The notes below the pieces were generated by a model. It searched no databases and was not told the DNA's origin. It saw only the letters and a list, made by a program, of their open reading frames with translations. A program made the position numbers and the translations under genes. This document shows positions 16,567 through 25,677 of a stretch of 55,427 nt of DNA, piece by piece (the stretch's first letter is position 1; the number at the start of each line of letters is the position of its first letter). Source of the stretch: Sphingomonas sp. BAUL-RG-20F-R05-02 (lineage in GTDB: Bacteria > Pseudomonadota > Alphaproteobacteria > Sphingomonadales > Sphingomonadaceae); assembly GCF_022662305.1 (NCBI RefSeq), contig NZ_JAKNQH010000016.1, positions 1 to 55,427 of the forward strand. Direction: 5' to 3'.

Positions 16567-17424
16567 TCACCGCATTCGCATGAAGAACGACAGCGCGCTG
16601 CGGGCGCTGTCGGCAAAACTGTCGTAGATCATGCGAGAAACCTCGGCGATGCCGGGCTGGCGGTCACGTCCACCACGCGCGAACACCGCGACCGCCACGC
16701 GGTGCCCGTCCGGCATGGTGATGAACCCGACGTCGTTGGTGACCCCGTCGAGCGTGCCGGTCTTGTCCTCGACCAGGGTACCGGCGGGAAGCAGGGCGCG
16801 GATGCGGCGCGTACCCGTTGCGCACCGGCTCATCAGGTCGAGCAGGAAGCTGCGGCTCTGCGCACTGAGGACAGTGCCGCTGCTGAGCTTGTTCAACAGC
16901 GCGACCATGGCGACGGGCGTGGCGACATCCCTGCTGTCGGCAAGATGGCCGTGTTCGCGCAGCAATTGCGCGATCGTCCGGTCTACCCGGATGCCGGTCA
17001 GCCCGTGCGAGGACAACCACTGCTGGACGACGACCGGCCCACCCACCGTGGCGAGGATCTGATCAGCCGCGTAATTGTTACTGTGCACGATCATCTGATC
17101 GAGCACTTGCGCGGCGGGGCGGCCGGAGATCATGTCGGCGAGGCTGCGTCGGCCCTGATCGACCTCGGTGAGGTAAGCGGCCGCGATGGCGAGCTTGACC
17201 GTACTCGCCATCGGGAACGGGACCTCGCCGTTGACCGCGACGATCGAGCCGTCGCGAAGATCGAGCGCGGCGATGCCGTATTCGCCGGAGCGCCCAGCCA
17301 CCAGCATGCTCAGCTCGCGTTCGAGCCCGGTCAGATGTGGAGAACTTGCCGCCGCCGGTGCCGGAACGAGGAGGCTTGCCGCCATACCGGAAAGAAGCAG
17401 GCGGGAAAGCAGCGGTACGCGCAT
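16567..17424 (-). CDS. Class A beta-lactamase-like serine hydrolase lacking Glu166
   Basis: 285 aa from the ATG at 17424, which has GAGGA about 7 nt upstream and a clear Sec signal (LLSRLLLSGMAASLLVPAPAAA). Active-site motifs: Ser74-Thr-Val-Lys77 (SxxK), SNN in place of SDN, and KTG (VEDKTGTLDG). Where true class A enzymes have RWEPELN in the omega loop, this protein reads RTIAQLL, so both the deacylating Glu166 and Asn170 are absent. It can probably form an acyl-enzyme but may not hydrolyse it efficiently. It is therefore better described as a PBP-like or class-A-related periplasmic hydrolase than as a proven resistance enzyme. Monocistronic, with a 19-bp palindrome upstream. Confidence 0.8.
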   Translation of the reverse strand: MRVPLLSRLLLSGMAASLLVPAPAAASSPHLTGLERELSMLVAGRSGEYGIAALDLRDGSIVAVNGEVPFPMASTVKLAIAAAYLTEVDQGRRSLADMISGRPAAQVLDQMIVHSNNYAADQILATVGGPVVVQQWLSSHGLTGIRVDRTIAQLLREHGHLADSRDVATPVAMVALLNKLSSGTVLSAQSRSFLLDLMSRCATGTRRIRALLPAGTLVEDKTGTLDGVTNDVGFITMPDGHRVAVAVFARGGRDRQPGIAEVSRMIYDSFADSARSALSFFMRMR

Positions 17425-17507
17425 CAATCGTCCTCGAGTATTGCCCTTCAGCGACGTACTTATGATAGCTCGAAAACGTGAACACGTCATTTGCATGCCA
17501 CCGAAGT

Positions 17508-17526
17508 GCGACCAACCGTTGGTCGC
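17508..17526. promoter_or_regulatory. 19-bp perfect palindrome upstream of the beta-lactamase-like gene
   Basis: GCGACCAAC and GTTGGTCGC are perfect inverted arms around a single central base. It lies 84 bp upstream of the beta-lactamase-like start, in the position expected for an operator; TetR- and MarR-type proteins bind sites of this size. No adjacent regulator gene is present. Confidence 0.4.
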
Positions 17527-17759
17527 AGGCCTGTCCGACAGACAGGGCTATGCGCCCCATTATACCGAACACCGCGTGGCCATCGCACGACGATCAGAAA
17601 CAGGCGCTGTCTCGTGCCGATGCCGAGCATCCGCAGTGACCGTCAGGCGCAGAGCAACGCTGGCATGCACTCGCTGCTCATCACCGGCGTCGAGGATTGC
17701 CGATGGTGAAGCACCCGCGCGATCAGAATTTGGTCGGGATGCTGGTTCGTGATCGGCGC

Positions 17760-17793
17760 AACGGACTTCCGCGACACCACGCGAAAGTCCGTT
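17760..17793 (-). terminator. Hairpin downstream of the PNPOx-fold gene
   Basis: Arms 17760-17773 and 17780-17793 pair over 14 bp with one mismatch around a 6-nt loop (AACGGACTTCCGCG / CGCGAAAGTCCGTT). It starts 8 bp after the minus-strand gene's stop codon. There is no following U-tract, so termination efficiency is uncertain, but position and stability fit a terminator or 3' stabiliser. Confidence 0.55.
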
Positions 17794-17801
17794 CAGGGCC
17801 T

Positions 17802-18236
17802 CTAGATGGCGATTTCGCCCTCGTCGCCGCCGTCCCAATAGCGGATCGCCTTCGCTTCGACACGGATCATCACCACGCCCGGTGTATCGATGCCTTGCGG
17901 GAAATACCGATCGAGGTCCTTGGTCCAGTGATCGGCGAAAGCCGCCTTGTCGTCGACCAGCGCTGCGGTCCCCGAGACAGTCACGAACAACGGAGGGCCG
18001 CCGAGCATGCCAGCCGCGCCGGTGTAGCTTAGCGTCACCTGCGGGTCGGCGCGCAGATCGGCTACTTTGCGCGACGAATCGTAAGCGAAGAAGTAGCTGT
18101 CGCCGCGATATTCGACATCACCGTTGTTGCTCATCGGACGAGCCGTCATGGTCCCATCCTGCGAGCGGGTCGCCATCATCGTGAAATCAAGCTTCGCCAT
18201 CTTCTTGGACAGATCGTGCAGGCTGAGGTCCGACAT
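17802..18236 (-). CDS. Pyridoxamine 5'-phosphate oxidase-fold general stress protein
   Basis: 144 aa with AAAGGAG 6 nt before the start. The N-terminal MAKLDFTMMATRSQDGTMTARPM and the middle YFFAYDSSRKVADLRADPQVTLSY match the general stress protein 26 branch of the PNPOx split-barrel fold, which binds flavin. C-terminal IRVEAKAIRYWDG is also typical. Role is probably protection against oxidative or salt stress, known only by analogy. It stands alone, with its own promoter region after the permease gene and a hairpin downstream. Confidence 0.85.
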   Translation of the reverse strand: MSDLSLHDLSKKMAKLDFTMMATRSQDGTMTARPMSNNGDVEYRGDSYFFAYDSSRKVADLRADPQVTLSYTGAAGMLGGPPLFVTVSGTAALVDDKAAFADHWTKDLDRYFPQGIDTPGVVMIRVEAKAIRYWDGGDEGEIAI

Positions 18237-18350
18237 CGGCGGCTCCTTTGGTTTGACAGGTCGGCTTGTACCGGGAAGGTATAACGTCCGGACCTGCGGA
18301 TCGGGCGCATGGTTCGTCGGCAGGACGCCGGTCTCCGAGCGCCCGCAATC

Positions 18351-19559
18351 TCAGCCCTCGGCCGGTGCGCCCACGAAAACCGCCACCAGACAGATCAGGC
18401 CGATAACGACGAACCCGGCCCGATGCGCAAACGTGCCCGCACCACGCTTGAGCGACACGAGCACGGCGAGCAGGCATTGCATCGCGTAGAACAAGGCAAA
18501 CGCCCGCGACGACAGGGCAACGACCTGGAACGGATCGGTCAGCCACACCACGAGGACGGCAAGCGCACCGGCAAGCGTGAACGCCAGCGGGACGCTGATC
18601 TTGCGGTGCGAGACCTCGTTGACCAGACCGCCCGACCCGATCGAGTCCGCGACCGCCGCGCTGAGCTGGCTCGACACCGCGCCGATCAGCACGAACACGC
18701 CGAGTGCGGGTGCGATCAACGCCATGATATCGAGAATGCCGGCAACCCCCTCGGTCGCGGCAGCGCGCGACAGGAAGGGCGTGAGCAGCGCAATGAACGC
18801 GAGGTAAATCGCCGACGCGATCCACTGTGCGTGCCGCATCGTCTTGATCCGCAGCTCGGGCGGATAGGCATGGCCGAGATAGCGTGAGGTTTCGAAACCC
18901 TGCACCGTGATAATAAGACCGAGCAGCATCGGAATACTTCCCCAGGACAGCCGCACCGGTGGCAGTTCGCCCGCCATGCCGCCCGTCGCCCAGGCGATCC
19001 CCAGCGCCACCAGCAGCCCGGCGATAATCCCGATCTTGATCGACACCGTACCGTGCGCAAGATGCTCGACGCGACGCAGGCTGCCGCCGAGCGCGAGCAA
19101 CGTCATTAGTGCGATCAGGACGGTGACGATGACGTTGGCGGCGAGCGGCTCCCACGCGGGATCGATCGCGATCGGCTTCAGCGAAAACTCGGCGAGAAGT
19201 TTCAGGTAATAGGCGACCGAGACGGCGTAGGCGAGCGCTAGCACGCCTTGCGTGATCCGTGCCGTCCAGGCGATCGGATCGTTGAACGGGGCCTGCGCGA
19301 GATGGTTCTCGACATGCACGATGTTGAACCGGATCACCCAGCCTGCCGCATAGGCGATGGCGAGTAGCGCCGCCATCGCCAGCAACGCGGCGCTGCCGAA
19401 CTCCCGAGCGAGCAGCGGCCCGCAGATCAGGAACCCGGAACCGATGATCGATGCAAGCGGCGTGACGGTGGCGCGCCACCCGTCGCTGCGTGCGAACCGC
19501 CCAAAGGTCAGCGCAAGCGTCACGACGAGCGCGACGATCAGGGCAATGGCGACGATCAT
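18351..19559 (-). CDS. APC-superfamily-like amino acid permease
   Basis: 402 aa from the ATG at 19559, preceded by GGAG 7 nt upstream. About 11-12 TM helices. The first includes PLASIIGSGFLICGPLLAREFG, resembling the GSGI/F helix-break of amino acid/polyamine/organocation transporters. A second glycine break occurs in LLGLIITVQGFETSRYLG, like the TM6 break (FxGFE) of the family. Substrate is unknown. It lies between the DUF389 gene and the PNPOx gene, all on the minus strand, but gaps of 196 and 114 bp suggest separate transcription. Confidence 0.65.
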   Translation of the reverse strand: MIVAIALIVALVVTLALTFGRFARSDGWRATVTPLASIIGSGFLICGPLLAREFGSAALLAMAALLAIAYAAGWVIRFNIVHVENHLAQAPFNDPIAWTARITQGVLALAYAVSVAYYLKLLAEFSLKPIAIDPAWEPLAANVIVTVLIALMTLLALGGSLRRVEHLAHGTVSIKIGIIAGLLVALGIAWATGGMAGELPPVRLSWGSIPMLLGLIITVQGFETSRYLGHAYPPELRIKTMRHAQWIASAIYLAFIALLTPFLSRAAATEGVAGILDIMALIAPALGVFVLIGAVSSQLSAAVADSIGSGGLVNEVSHRKISVPLAFTLAGALAVLVVWLTDPFQVVALSSRAFALFYAMQCLLAVLVSLKRGAGTFAHRAGFVVIGLICLVAVFVGAPAEG

Positions 19560-19724
19560 GCGGTTTCTCCGATACAAGCGGGCCCGTCGCGCAGCCGCCT
19601 TTCCTTATCCGTGGTGGCGAACCGGTCGCACAGTTTGTCGACACACCGAAGTACCATGACGCGCGGGACATCGCCCACTGCGATGTACGTCGCGGCGCGC
19701 GTCGGGTTCGGCGGTGCAGCGCCA

Positions 19725-19749
19725 GGAGGCGCGGAGGTAGATAGCCTCC
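19725..19749 (-). terminator. Weak hairpin after the DUF389 gene
   Basis: GGAGGC (19725-19730) and GCCTCC (19744-19749) form a 6-bp stem just beyond the DUF389 stop. No U-tract follows. Position is the main support. Confidence 0.25.
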
Positions 19750-19755
19750 GGACGT

Positions 19756-21354
19756 TCAAGGGTTCACCGCCGCGCCCGGGATGAGCGCGAAACGCTGCCC
19801 CGCCGATGGTGTTGCGATTGGGACGATACCCTGCGCCTTGAGTAGGGTCGCGATCGCAAGTGCCCGGCGCTGCGAAAGGTTGGGCCGTGCCGGCGGTTCG
19901 CCGGACGGCAGCCCGGGAACCCCAAGCGCCGGCATGTTCCAACGCTTTGCCGCCCAGATCGAGGTGGCGACCGCGTCATGCGCGGCTGGATCGAGCGTGT
20001 CGACATTGTCGGCAAAGGCGATTTGAGGAAGCCCGGACTGCGGCGGCACGACCGATACGCTCCAGCCCGCATCTTCTGCCGCTATGCGCGTTTCGAGAAC
20101 CCGGTAGGTGTCGAGCGCGGCTCCGGGCAGCGCCGCGGCCGCCGCAGTGACGCGGTGGTGATCGCGATCAATCGTCACGTCGTCAGCGGCGACGCCGGTG
20201 ACGAGTTCGACCATGCGCGCAAGTGAGGCGCTGCGCTCCGTCTCCTGCTTGGCGAAGTCTCCGGCTTGACGCAGTTCCTCACGCTGCGCCTCCAGTGCAC
20301 CAGCACCGGGCTCCAGCATGATCTGATCGAGGTTCAGCCTCACCGGGCGGCCAAGACGGCTGGACAACGCGCTTTGCAGTGCCGCAACCTTCTGCATGGC
20401 TGCTCGGGGTGCGATGACGACCGCGCGGATCAGCAGCGGGTCGGCGGAAAAATCCAGATCGAGCTGCGTCACCCGCGCTGTTGCGCCGAACTTGTCGTTC
20501 AGCAGCGTGCGGGTCTGCGACGTCGCCAGCGCTTCGCGTCCGATCCGGTTCAGCGAAATGCCAAGCGGCACCGCCATGATCGCGAACACCATGAAGAGGA
20601 GGACCGTCTGCGTCAGGCTCTGGCGGCGCGACAGATAGTGACCGAAGCCGTAGAACCGCGCCATCGCCGTGGCCGATAGTGCGATCGTGATGAAGTTGGT
20701 GACGAACAGCGCCAGCGCCCCTGCCCCGACGGGGAGATTATGCGTGGCGAGACCGTAACCGACCACCGCGAGCGGGGGCATCAGCGCCGTGGCGATAGCG
20801 ACGCCGACGATGGTCTCGCCGCGCCCGCGTATGATCGCAAAGGTACCGGCGAGCGCCGCGAACAGCGCCACGGCGAGATCGAACAGATTGGGCCTGGTCC
20901 GCGCGACGATTTCCGCAGTCGGAGCCTGAAGCGGTGAGATCAGCACGATCAGGGCGGTAAAGATCACCGCGGCGACCGACCCGATCGCAAGCGCCTTCAA
21001 CGATCGCCGAAGCTCCCGAAAATCGAACAGGGCAAGGCTGAAGCCAAAGCCGAGGATCGGGTTCATCAACGGCGAAATCAGCATCGCACCGATAACCACG
21101 GCCGGCGAGGACAGCAGCAGGCCAAGCACGGCGATGCCCGCCGACATCATGGTCATGAACGCGAACCGGGGAGACCAGCCGCTGTCTTCGACGATGCGGG
21201 CCACGACCGCTTCGTGATCGATGTCCGCGACGATGGCGCGACGCCACCAGCGATAGAGCGCCAGTTGCGCCAGTCGAGGACTGAGGTCGCCGTCGATGGC
21301 AGCTGCGTCAGGCTTCGTGGTCACCAGCGCCTCGCAACCGTCATCAACCGTCAT
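19756..21354 (-). CDS. DUF389 family membrane protein
   Basis: 532 aa from the ATG at 21354; a GTG at 21375 is an alternative. The core is the DUF389 domain: FAFMTMMSAGIAVLGLLLSS, PAVVIGAMLISPLMNPILGFG and IATALMPPLAVVGYGLA, with about six TM helices to residue 270. A periplasmic or cytosolic region of about 260 residues follows; its end (QRRALAIATLLKAQGI) resembles an OmpA/OOP-type peptidoglycan-binding segment, which I infer only loosely. Function unknown in bacteria. Its start lies inside the 3' end of the MscS gene (11-bp overlap), so the pair is probably coupled and may work in envelope tension or ion homeostasis. Confidence 0.8.
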   Translation of the reverse strand: MTVDDGCEALVTTKPDAAAIDGDLSPRLAQLALYRWWRRAIVADIDHEAVVARIVEDSGWSPRFAFMTMMSAGIAVLGLLLSSPAVVIGAMLISPLMNPILGFGFSLALFDFRELRRSLKALAIGSVAAVIFTALIVLISPLQAPTAEIVARTRPNLFDLAVALFAALAGTFAIIRGRGETIVGVAIATALMPPLAVVGYGLATHNLPVGAGALALFVTNFITIALSATAMARFYGFGHYLSRRQSLTQTVLLFMVFAIMAVPLGISLNRIGREALATSQTRTLLNDKFGATARVTQLDLDFSADPLLIRAVVIAPRAAMQKVAALQSALSSRLGRPVRLNLDQIMLEPGAGALEAQREELRQAGDFAKQETERSASLARMVELVTGVAADDVTIDRDHHRVTAAAAALPGAALDTYRVLETRIAAEDAGWSVSVVPPQSGLPQIAFADNVDTLDPAAHDAVATSIWAAKRWNMPALGVPGLPSGEPPARPNLSQRRALAIATLLKAQGIVPIATPSAGQRFALIPGAAVNP

Positions 21355-22351
21355 CGCCGGAGCGCACCGAAGCACGTGCGCGCGGCGGATGGGAGCCGGC
21401 CGGCCATCCCTCGCGCTGCCGGGTACGGTCGCCGTCGGTCTCTTCGGTCTGGTCGTGGAACAGGATCTGCTGCGTCGGGAACGGCAGGTCTATGCCATTC
21501 TCCGCTGCGGCGTGCCAGATCGCCAGGATCACGCGGGCGCGCAGGTGGACGATATTGGTGCGCTTGGACTGCGACCACCACCGCGCGCGCAATGTCACCC
21601 AATTCGCATCCAGGCCCCAAGGCAGCACCTCCGGTGCGGGATCCACCTCCACGCCGTCGACCTTGGCGATCGCTTCAGTGAATATGGTGATCGCGCGATC
21701 GGGCTTGTCGCCATAGCCGATGCCGATATCGAACTGGTCGCGGCGCACCGGAAACGCGGTGTTGACGGTAACCGGCGAGGTATAGACGTCGGAATTGGGG
21801 ATGATGACGCGCCGTCCGTCATAGGTCTTGATGAGGGTCGCGCGACTTTGGATGTGCTCCACCGTGCCCTCGAAATCCTTGACGACGATCTGGTCGCCGC
21901 GCCGGTAGGGCCGGTTGACGAGCAGCAGGATGCCCGCGAGCAGGTTCTGCAGGATATCCTTGAAGGCAAAGCCGATCGCGACCGAGCCGATGCCGAGGCT
22001 GGAGATGATCGTCGCCGGCTTCACGCTTGGGAAGATGATGACCGCTGCGATCATCACCGATGCGGCGACCACCAGGCCAAACGTCAAGGATGCAAGCACA
22101 CCGCCGAGATCGATCAGGTTCTTATGGTGGAAGGCCCTGCGCACACCGGCCGCCACCAGCTTTCCGACAAACCACGCAAGCACTACAAAAAGCAGGCCGC
22201 CGACGATGTTGGGCAACTGCAGGAAGAAGTCGTTCGATACGACGTGCAGCTTAGCCGTGATCAGGTCGATCGGGTTTTTGGCCGGCGGTGGCGTGACAGG
22301 TTGCATGATCCGCGAACGGGTTGCCCTGTGGGTTTGTTCCGGTGCTGTCAT
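21344..22351 (-). CDS. MscS-family mechanosensitive channel
   Basis: 335 aa. Three TM helices in the first 130 residues lead to the pore-lining TM3 region ISSLGIGSVAIGFAFKDILQ, then the MscS beta domain (NRPYRRGDQIVVKDFEGTVEHI, and VIIPNSDVYTSPV), which are the hallmarks of the family. The C-terminal domain has the PTQQILFH ending. A Met at 22306 (MQPVTPPP) is an alternative start. It would open under hypo-osmotic shock. First gene of the MscS-DUF389 operon and divergent from the diguanylate cyclase gene. Confidence 0.9.
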   Translation of the reverse strand: MTAPEQTHRATRSRIMQPVTPPPAKNPIDLITAKLHVVSNDFFLQLPNIVGGLLFVVLAWFVGKLVAAGVRRAFHHKNLIDLGGVLASLTFGLVVAASVMIAAVIIFPSVKPATIISSLGIGSVAIGFAFKDILQNLLAGILLLVNRPYRRGDQIVVKDFEGTVEHIQSRATLIKTYDGRRVIIPNSDVYTSPVTVNTAFPVRRDQFDIGIGYGDKPDRAITIFTEAIAKVDGVEVDPAPEVLPWGLDANWVTLRARWWSQSKRTNIVHLRARVILAIWHAAAENGIDLPFPTQQILFHDQTEETDGDRTRQREGWPAGSHPPRARASVRSGDDG

Positions 22352-22552
22352 GAACCAGCCGTCTAATCGCGACGCTCGGATGAGCTACGGATCGTGGCGC
22401 GACGGCTTGTATGGAGCTTCATCGGACATCAGCCAACCGGTGCGGGCGACGCCAGGTTGCAGGCCTGTACGTTCATCCTCTCGAATCGCGCCGATCCGCC
22501 CATCACGACACAGCTTAAAAGATCTTCAACATGCGACTGTTATAGGATGGCG

Positions 22553-25500
22553 ATGCGGTGGCTGCGATATGGTCTTGGATGGATGTTGATCGCCGCCGCA
22601 AGCGTGCTTGGCGCCGCCGCGGTCCATCCCGATCGTCCGCATCCTCTCGCTCCGGCCCCATCTGTTTTCACGGTTGCGGCACATGATCCCTGGCGATCCG
22701 TCGCCGACCTGTTCTTCAAGGTCGCAGCGCGGGATGCTGCCATCCCCGATGCCGGATTGCCGCGCGCGGTGGCGCAGGACGGGCAAGGCTTCATCTGGCT
22801 GGCGACGGACGGCGGGCTTGCGCGTTGGGACGGGGTCGGGTTCAAGTCCTATACCACCGAACCCGGCCCGGCGACCGGCGCACTGCCCGAGCTGATGGTC
22901 AGCACGCTGTTCGCGGATCGCGGTGGGCGACTGTGGCTCGGCATGAGCGCCGAAGGCCTGTTGTGGCACGACGCCGCTACCGAGACGTTTCGCCGGCCTG
23001 CCAATCGCACCGCGCTGGATCACGCCCACGTGCAGGCGATCGATGACGACGACGCAGGCAATCTGTGGGTGGGAAGCGATCGTGGTCTCGCGGTCGTTCG
23101 TGGTCCCGACCATCACGTCACGATGGTTGCGCCAGGCAGCGCGAGCGGTCTGCCTGCTGGTACGGTCCGCGCGGTGATGGCCGACCGCCACGGTGCGCTC
23201 TGGGTGGCGAGCGGGGTACGTCTGTTCCGGCGCGAGCGGGGCAGCCGCCGCTTTACGGAAATCGCGCTCGGCCTGACGACGGGCACGATCGAATCCCTGG
23301 TCGAGGATCGGCAGGGTCGGGTGTGGGTCGCGACCGATACGTCGGGTCTGGTGGTGGTCGATCCGGCAGGCGGCTCCCGTCGCTTCGGCATCGAGCAGAA
23401 TGGTCGCGCGCCGGTGGTGACGTCGATGATCGACGCCGGGGACGATCAGCTATGGGTCGGATCGCGGGACGGGGTTGTGGAAGTCGACGCTTCGTCCGGA
23501 CACGTGCGGCATCTGACCCATGATCCCGCCATCCCCGGCAGCTTGCCTGAAAACGGCCTCAACCACCTGTTCCGCGACCGTTCCGGGATGATCTGGGTCG
23601 TGGGAGACGCCACGTTATCCTACGTCGATCCGGTTCCGCACCGTGTGCTCGGTCTCGTCAGCATCCTGCGTCCGCGCGCCGACATTGCCCCCGAGGCGGC
23701 ATGGTCGGTCGGTGCGGCACCGGACGGCAGCATCTGGTATGGATCGGCGGATGCCCCGGCCCGACGCCTGACGCCGAACCGGAATGCGCCCGGCTCGCCG
23801 GTGCGGCAATCGACGGTGCCCGGCGCGCGGCGTGGCGTCACCGCCTTCGCCTTCACGCCGGGCGGCGGCGCGTTCACCGCGGGTGAGGACGGGCTGTTCT
23901 TCACGCCCGCGAACAGCCGCCCGCCGATCACGCTGTCGTCCGCGCGCTGGTCGCGCCTGCTGCTCGACGGCACGACGCTTTATGTCGGCGGCGATGGCGT
24001 TGGGGCGGTCGACGTGCGCCATCCGACGACGCTCATACACGTGGCATGGTCAAAGATGTTGAGCGACCCTCGCGTCCGATCGATGGCGACCACGCCGGAC
24101 GGCGCCTTGTGGATCGGAACGGCGCGCGGACTCAACCGCGTCGATCTGGCGAGCGGCAACGTCACTGCGTTCCAACCCCATTCCGCCGCCGCACCGGAGT
24201 TGCAGGCCAACTACATCAGCACGTTGCTCGTCGATCATCACGGACGGTTGTGGGCGGGGACGCTGGGTGGCGGGATAACGATCTTCCAGCGCGACGGCGC
24301 AACATGGCGCTCGGTTCGTCACCTCGGCCGATCCGACGGATTGCCGCACGATACCATCGACAAGCTGCTCCGCGTGCCAGGCGCTGCGATCTGGGCAAGC
24401 ACCGATGGTGGCATCGTCAGGATCGATCCCGATACGTTGACGGTCACCCCGCTCCGGGCTGCCGACGGCGTTCCCTTCGTCGCCAACTGGACCGGAGCCG
24501 GAGACGTTCTGCCCGACGGCCGGCTGGTGTTCGCCAGCTTCGGCGGACTGGCCCTGGTCGACCCGGCGGTCCCGGCGCGCCCCACCGTCGCCGCGCCGCT
24601 GCGGTTCACCGCAATCGATGCGGGCGGTCATGCCGTTCCACCGCCACAGCCCGGCGCTGTGCTGACCATCGCCTCGGCCGAACGCGGCGTAACCGCCGAA
24701 TTCGCGCTGCTCGATTACGCGGGCCGGGATCAGACCTTCGCCTACCGGCTGTCGCCGCTGGAACAGGACTGGACGCGGGTCGACGCGCAGCACCGCGTGG
24801 CGCGCTACACCAATCTGCCGCCGGGCACGTCGACGCTGGTGGTGTGGGCACTTGCCCCGTCTGCGGGCGGCAGGCTGCGGCCGGTGGGCACGCCGCTGGT
24901 GCTCAAGCTGGAGGTGCAGCGCAAGTGGTTCGAGACGACCGTGTTCCGCGTCTTCGCCGTCCTCGCCCTGATTGCTGCCGTCGTCGCCCTGTTCCAGTTG
25001 CGCATGCGCGCTGCCCGCAGCCGCCAGCGGAGACTGGAACACCTTATCGCGCAGCGCACCGCCGAACTGCTCGTCAGCCAGACGGAGCTGGAAAAGCTCG
25101 CCTATACCGACACGCTCACGGGTCTCGGCAACCGGCGGCGCTATGGCGAGGTTGTCGGCCGACAACTCGCGCAGGCACGCCGGCAGCCGTTCGCCCTGCT
25201 GCTGATCGATCTCGATCGCTTCAAGCAAGTCAACGACGAACTCGGCCACGACACGGGTGACGCCTTGCTGGTCGCGGTCGCCGATCAGTTGAGCGATGCC
25301 ATGCGACAGCGCGACACCATCTTCAGGCTGGGCGGTGACGAATTCGCGATCGTCGTTGCGGATGTCGCCGATGCGCACGCCGTCGGGGAGGTGTGCCGCC
25401 GCCTCTACGCCACCTTCGCGGACCCGGTTTCGGCGGGCGCGCACAGACTGCGCGTTGCGCTCAGCATCGGGGCGGTCATCGTCGACCGTGACGAGCAGGC

Positions 25501-25597
25501 GATGGAGGTGGTGTACCGCCGCGCGGATCAGGCGTTGTACGAAGCCAAGAACGCCGGACGCGGCACGTGGCGCATCGCGTCGCCGGCCGTACCCTGA
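22553..25597 (+). CDS. Two-component-propeller sensor diguanylate cyclase (GGDEF)
   Basis: 1014 aa from ATG 22553 (AGGA 5 nt upstream; ATG 22547 also possible). A signal/TM segment (about 5-22) precedes a periplasmic region of about 750 residues built of Reg_prop beta-propeller repeats such as GNLWVGSDRGLAVV, RVWVATDTSGLVVV and GALWIGTARGLNRV. A Y_Y_Y domain (FAYRLSPLEQDWTRVDAQHR) and a TM at about 800 (VFRVFAVLALIAAVVALF) follow, then a short coiled coil and a GGDEF domain. The active site LGGDEFAIV is intact, and RQRD five residues before it is the c-di-GMP inhibitory I-site. It should make c-di-GMP in response to a periplasmic, possibly carbohydrate, ligand. Confidence 0.9.
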   Translation: MRWLRYGLGWMLIAAASVLGAAAVHPDRPHPLAPAPSVFTVAAHDPWRSVADLFFKVAARDAAIPDAGLPRAVAQDGQGFIWLATDGGLARWDGVGFKSYTTEPGPATGALPELMVSTLFADRGGRLWLGMSAEGLLWHDAATETFRRPANRTALDHAHVQAIDDDDAGNLWVGSDRGLAVVRGPDHHVTMVAPGSASGLPAGTVRAVMADRHGALWVASGVRLFRRERGSRRFTEIALGLTTGTIESLVEDRQGRVWVATDTSGLVVVDPAGGSRRFGIEQNGRAPVVTSMIDAGDDQLWVGSRDGVVEVDASSGHVRHLTHDPAIPGSLPENGLNHLFRDRSGMIWVVGDATLSYVDPVPHRVLGLVSILRPRADIAPEAAWSVGAAPDGSIWYGSADAPARRLTPNRNAPGSPVRQSTVPGARRGVTAFAFTPGGGAFTAGEDGLFFTPANSRPPITLSSARWSRLLLDGTTLYVGGDGVGAVDVRHPTTLIHVAWSKMLSDPRVRSMATTPDGALWIGTARGLNRVDLASGNVTAFQPHSAAAPELQANYISTLLVDHHGRLWAGTLGGGITIFQRDGATWRSVRHLGRSDGLPHDTIDKLLRVPGAAIWASTDGGIVRIDPDTLTVTPLRAADGVPFVANWTGAGDVLPDGRLVFASFGGLALVDPAVPARPTVAAPLRFTAIDAGGHAVPPPQPGAVLTIASAERGVTAEFALLDYAGRDQTFAYRLSPLEQDWTRVDAQHRVARYTNLPPGTSTLVVWALAPSAGGRLRPVGTPLVLKLEVQRKWFETTVFRVFAVLALIAAVVALFQLRMRAARSRQRRLEHLIAQRTAELLVSQTELEKLAYTDTLTGLGNRRRYGEVVGRQLAQARRQPFALLLIDLDRFKQVNDELGHDTGDALLVAVADQLSDAMRQRDTIFRLGGDEFAIVVADVADAHAVGEVCRRLYATFADPVSAGAHRLRVALSIGAVIVDRDEQAMEVVYRRADQALYEAKNAGRGTWRIASPAVP

Positions 25598-25677
25598 TCC
25601 GCTCATCGGCCGCCGATCCGGGTTGACTTCCCGTACCGCCACGCCGATCCCGCCATCACGGTCTGAGGGAGAGCGAC

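Larger units (their letters stand above)
17425..17801. other. 377-bp intergenic region with three inverted repeats
   Basis: No convincing gene lies here. It contains the palindrome at 17508-17526, a smaller CCTGTC-N5-GACAGG dyad at about 17530-17546, and the long hairpin at 17760-17793 next to the PNPOx gene stop. Between about 17550 and 17750 only short open frames of poor quality were seen. The left part should hold the promoter of the beta-lactamase-like gene. Confidence 0.6.

Noticed and set aside
16567..17424. Calling this gene a beta-lactam resistance determinant
   Set aside because: The deacylating Glu166 is missing, so resistance cannot be claimed from sequence.
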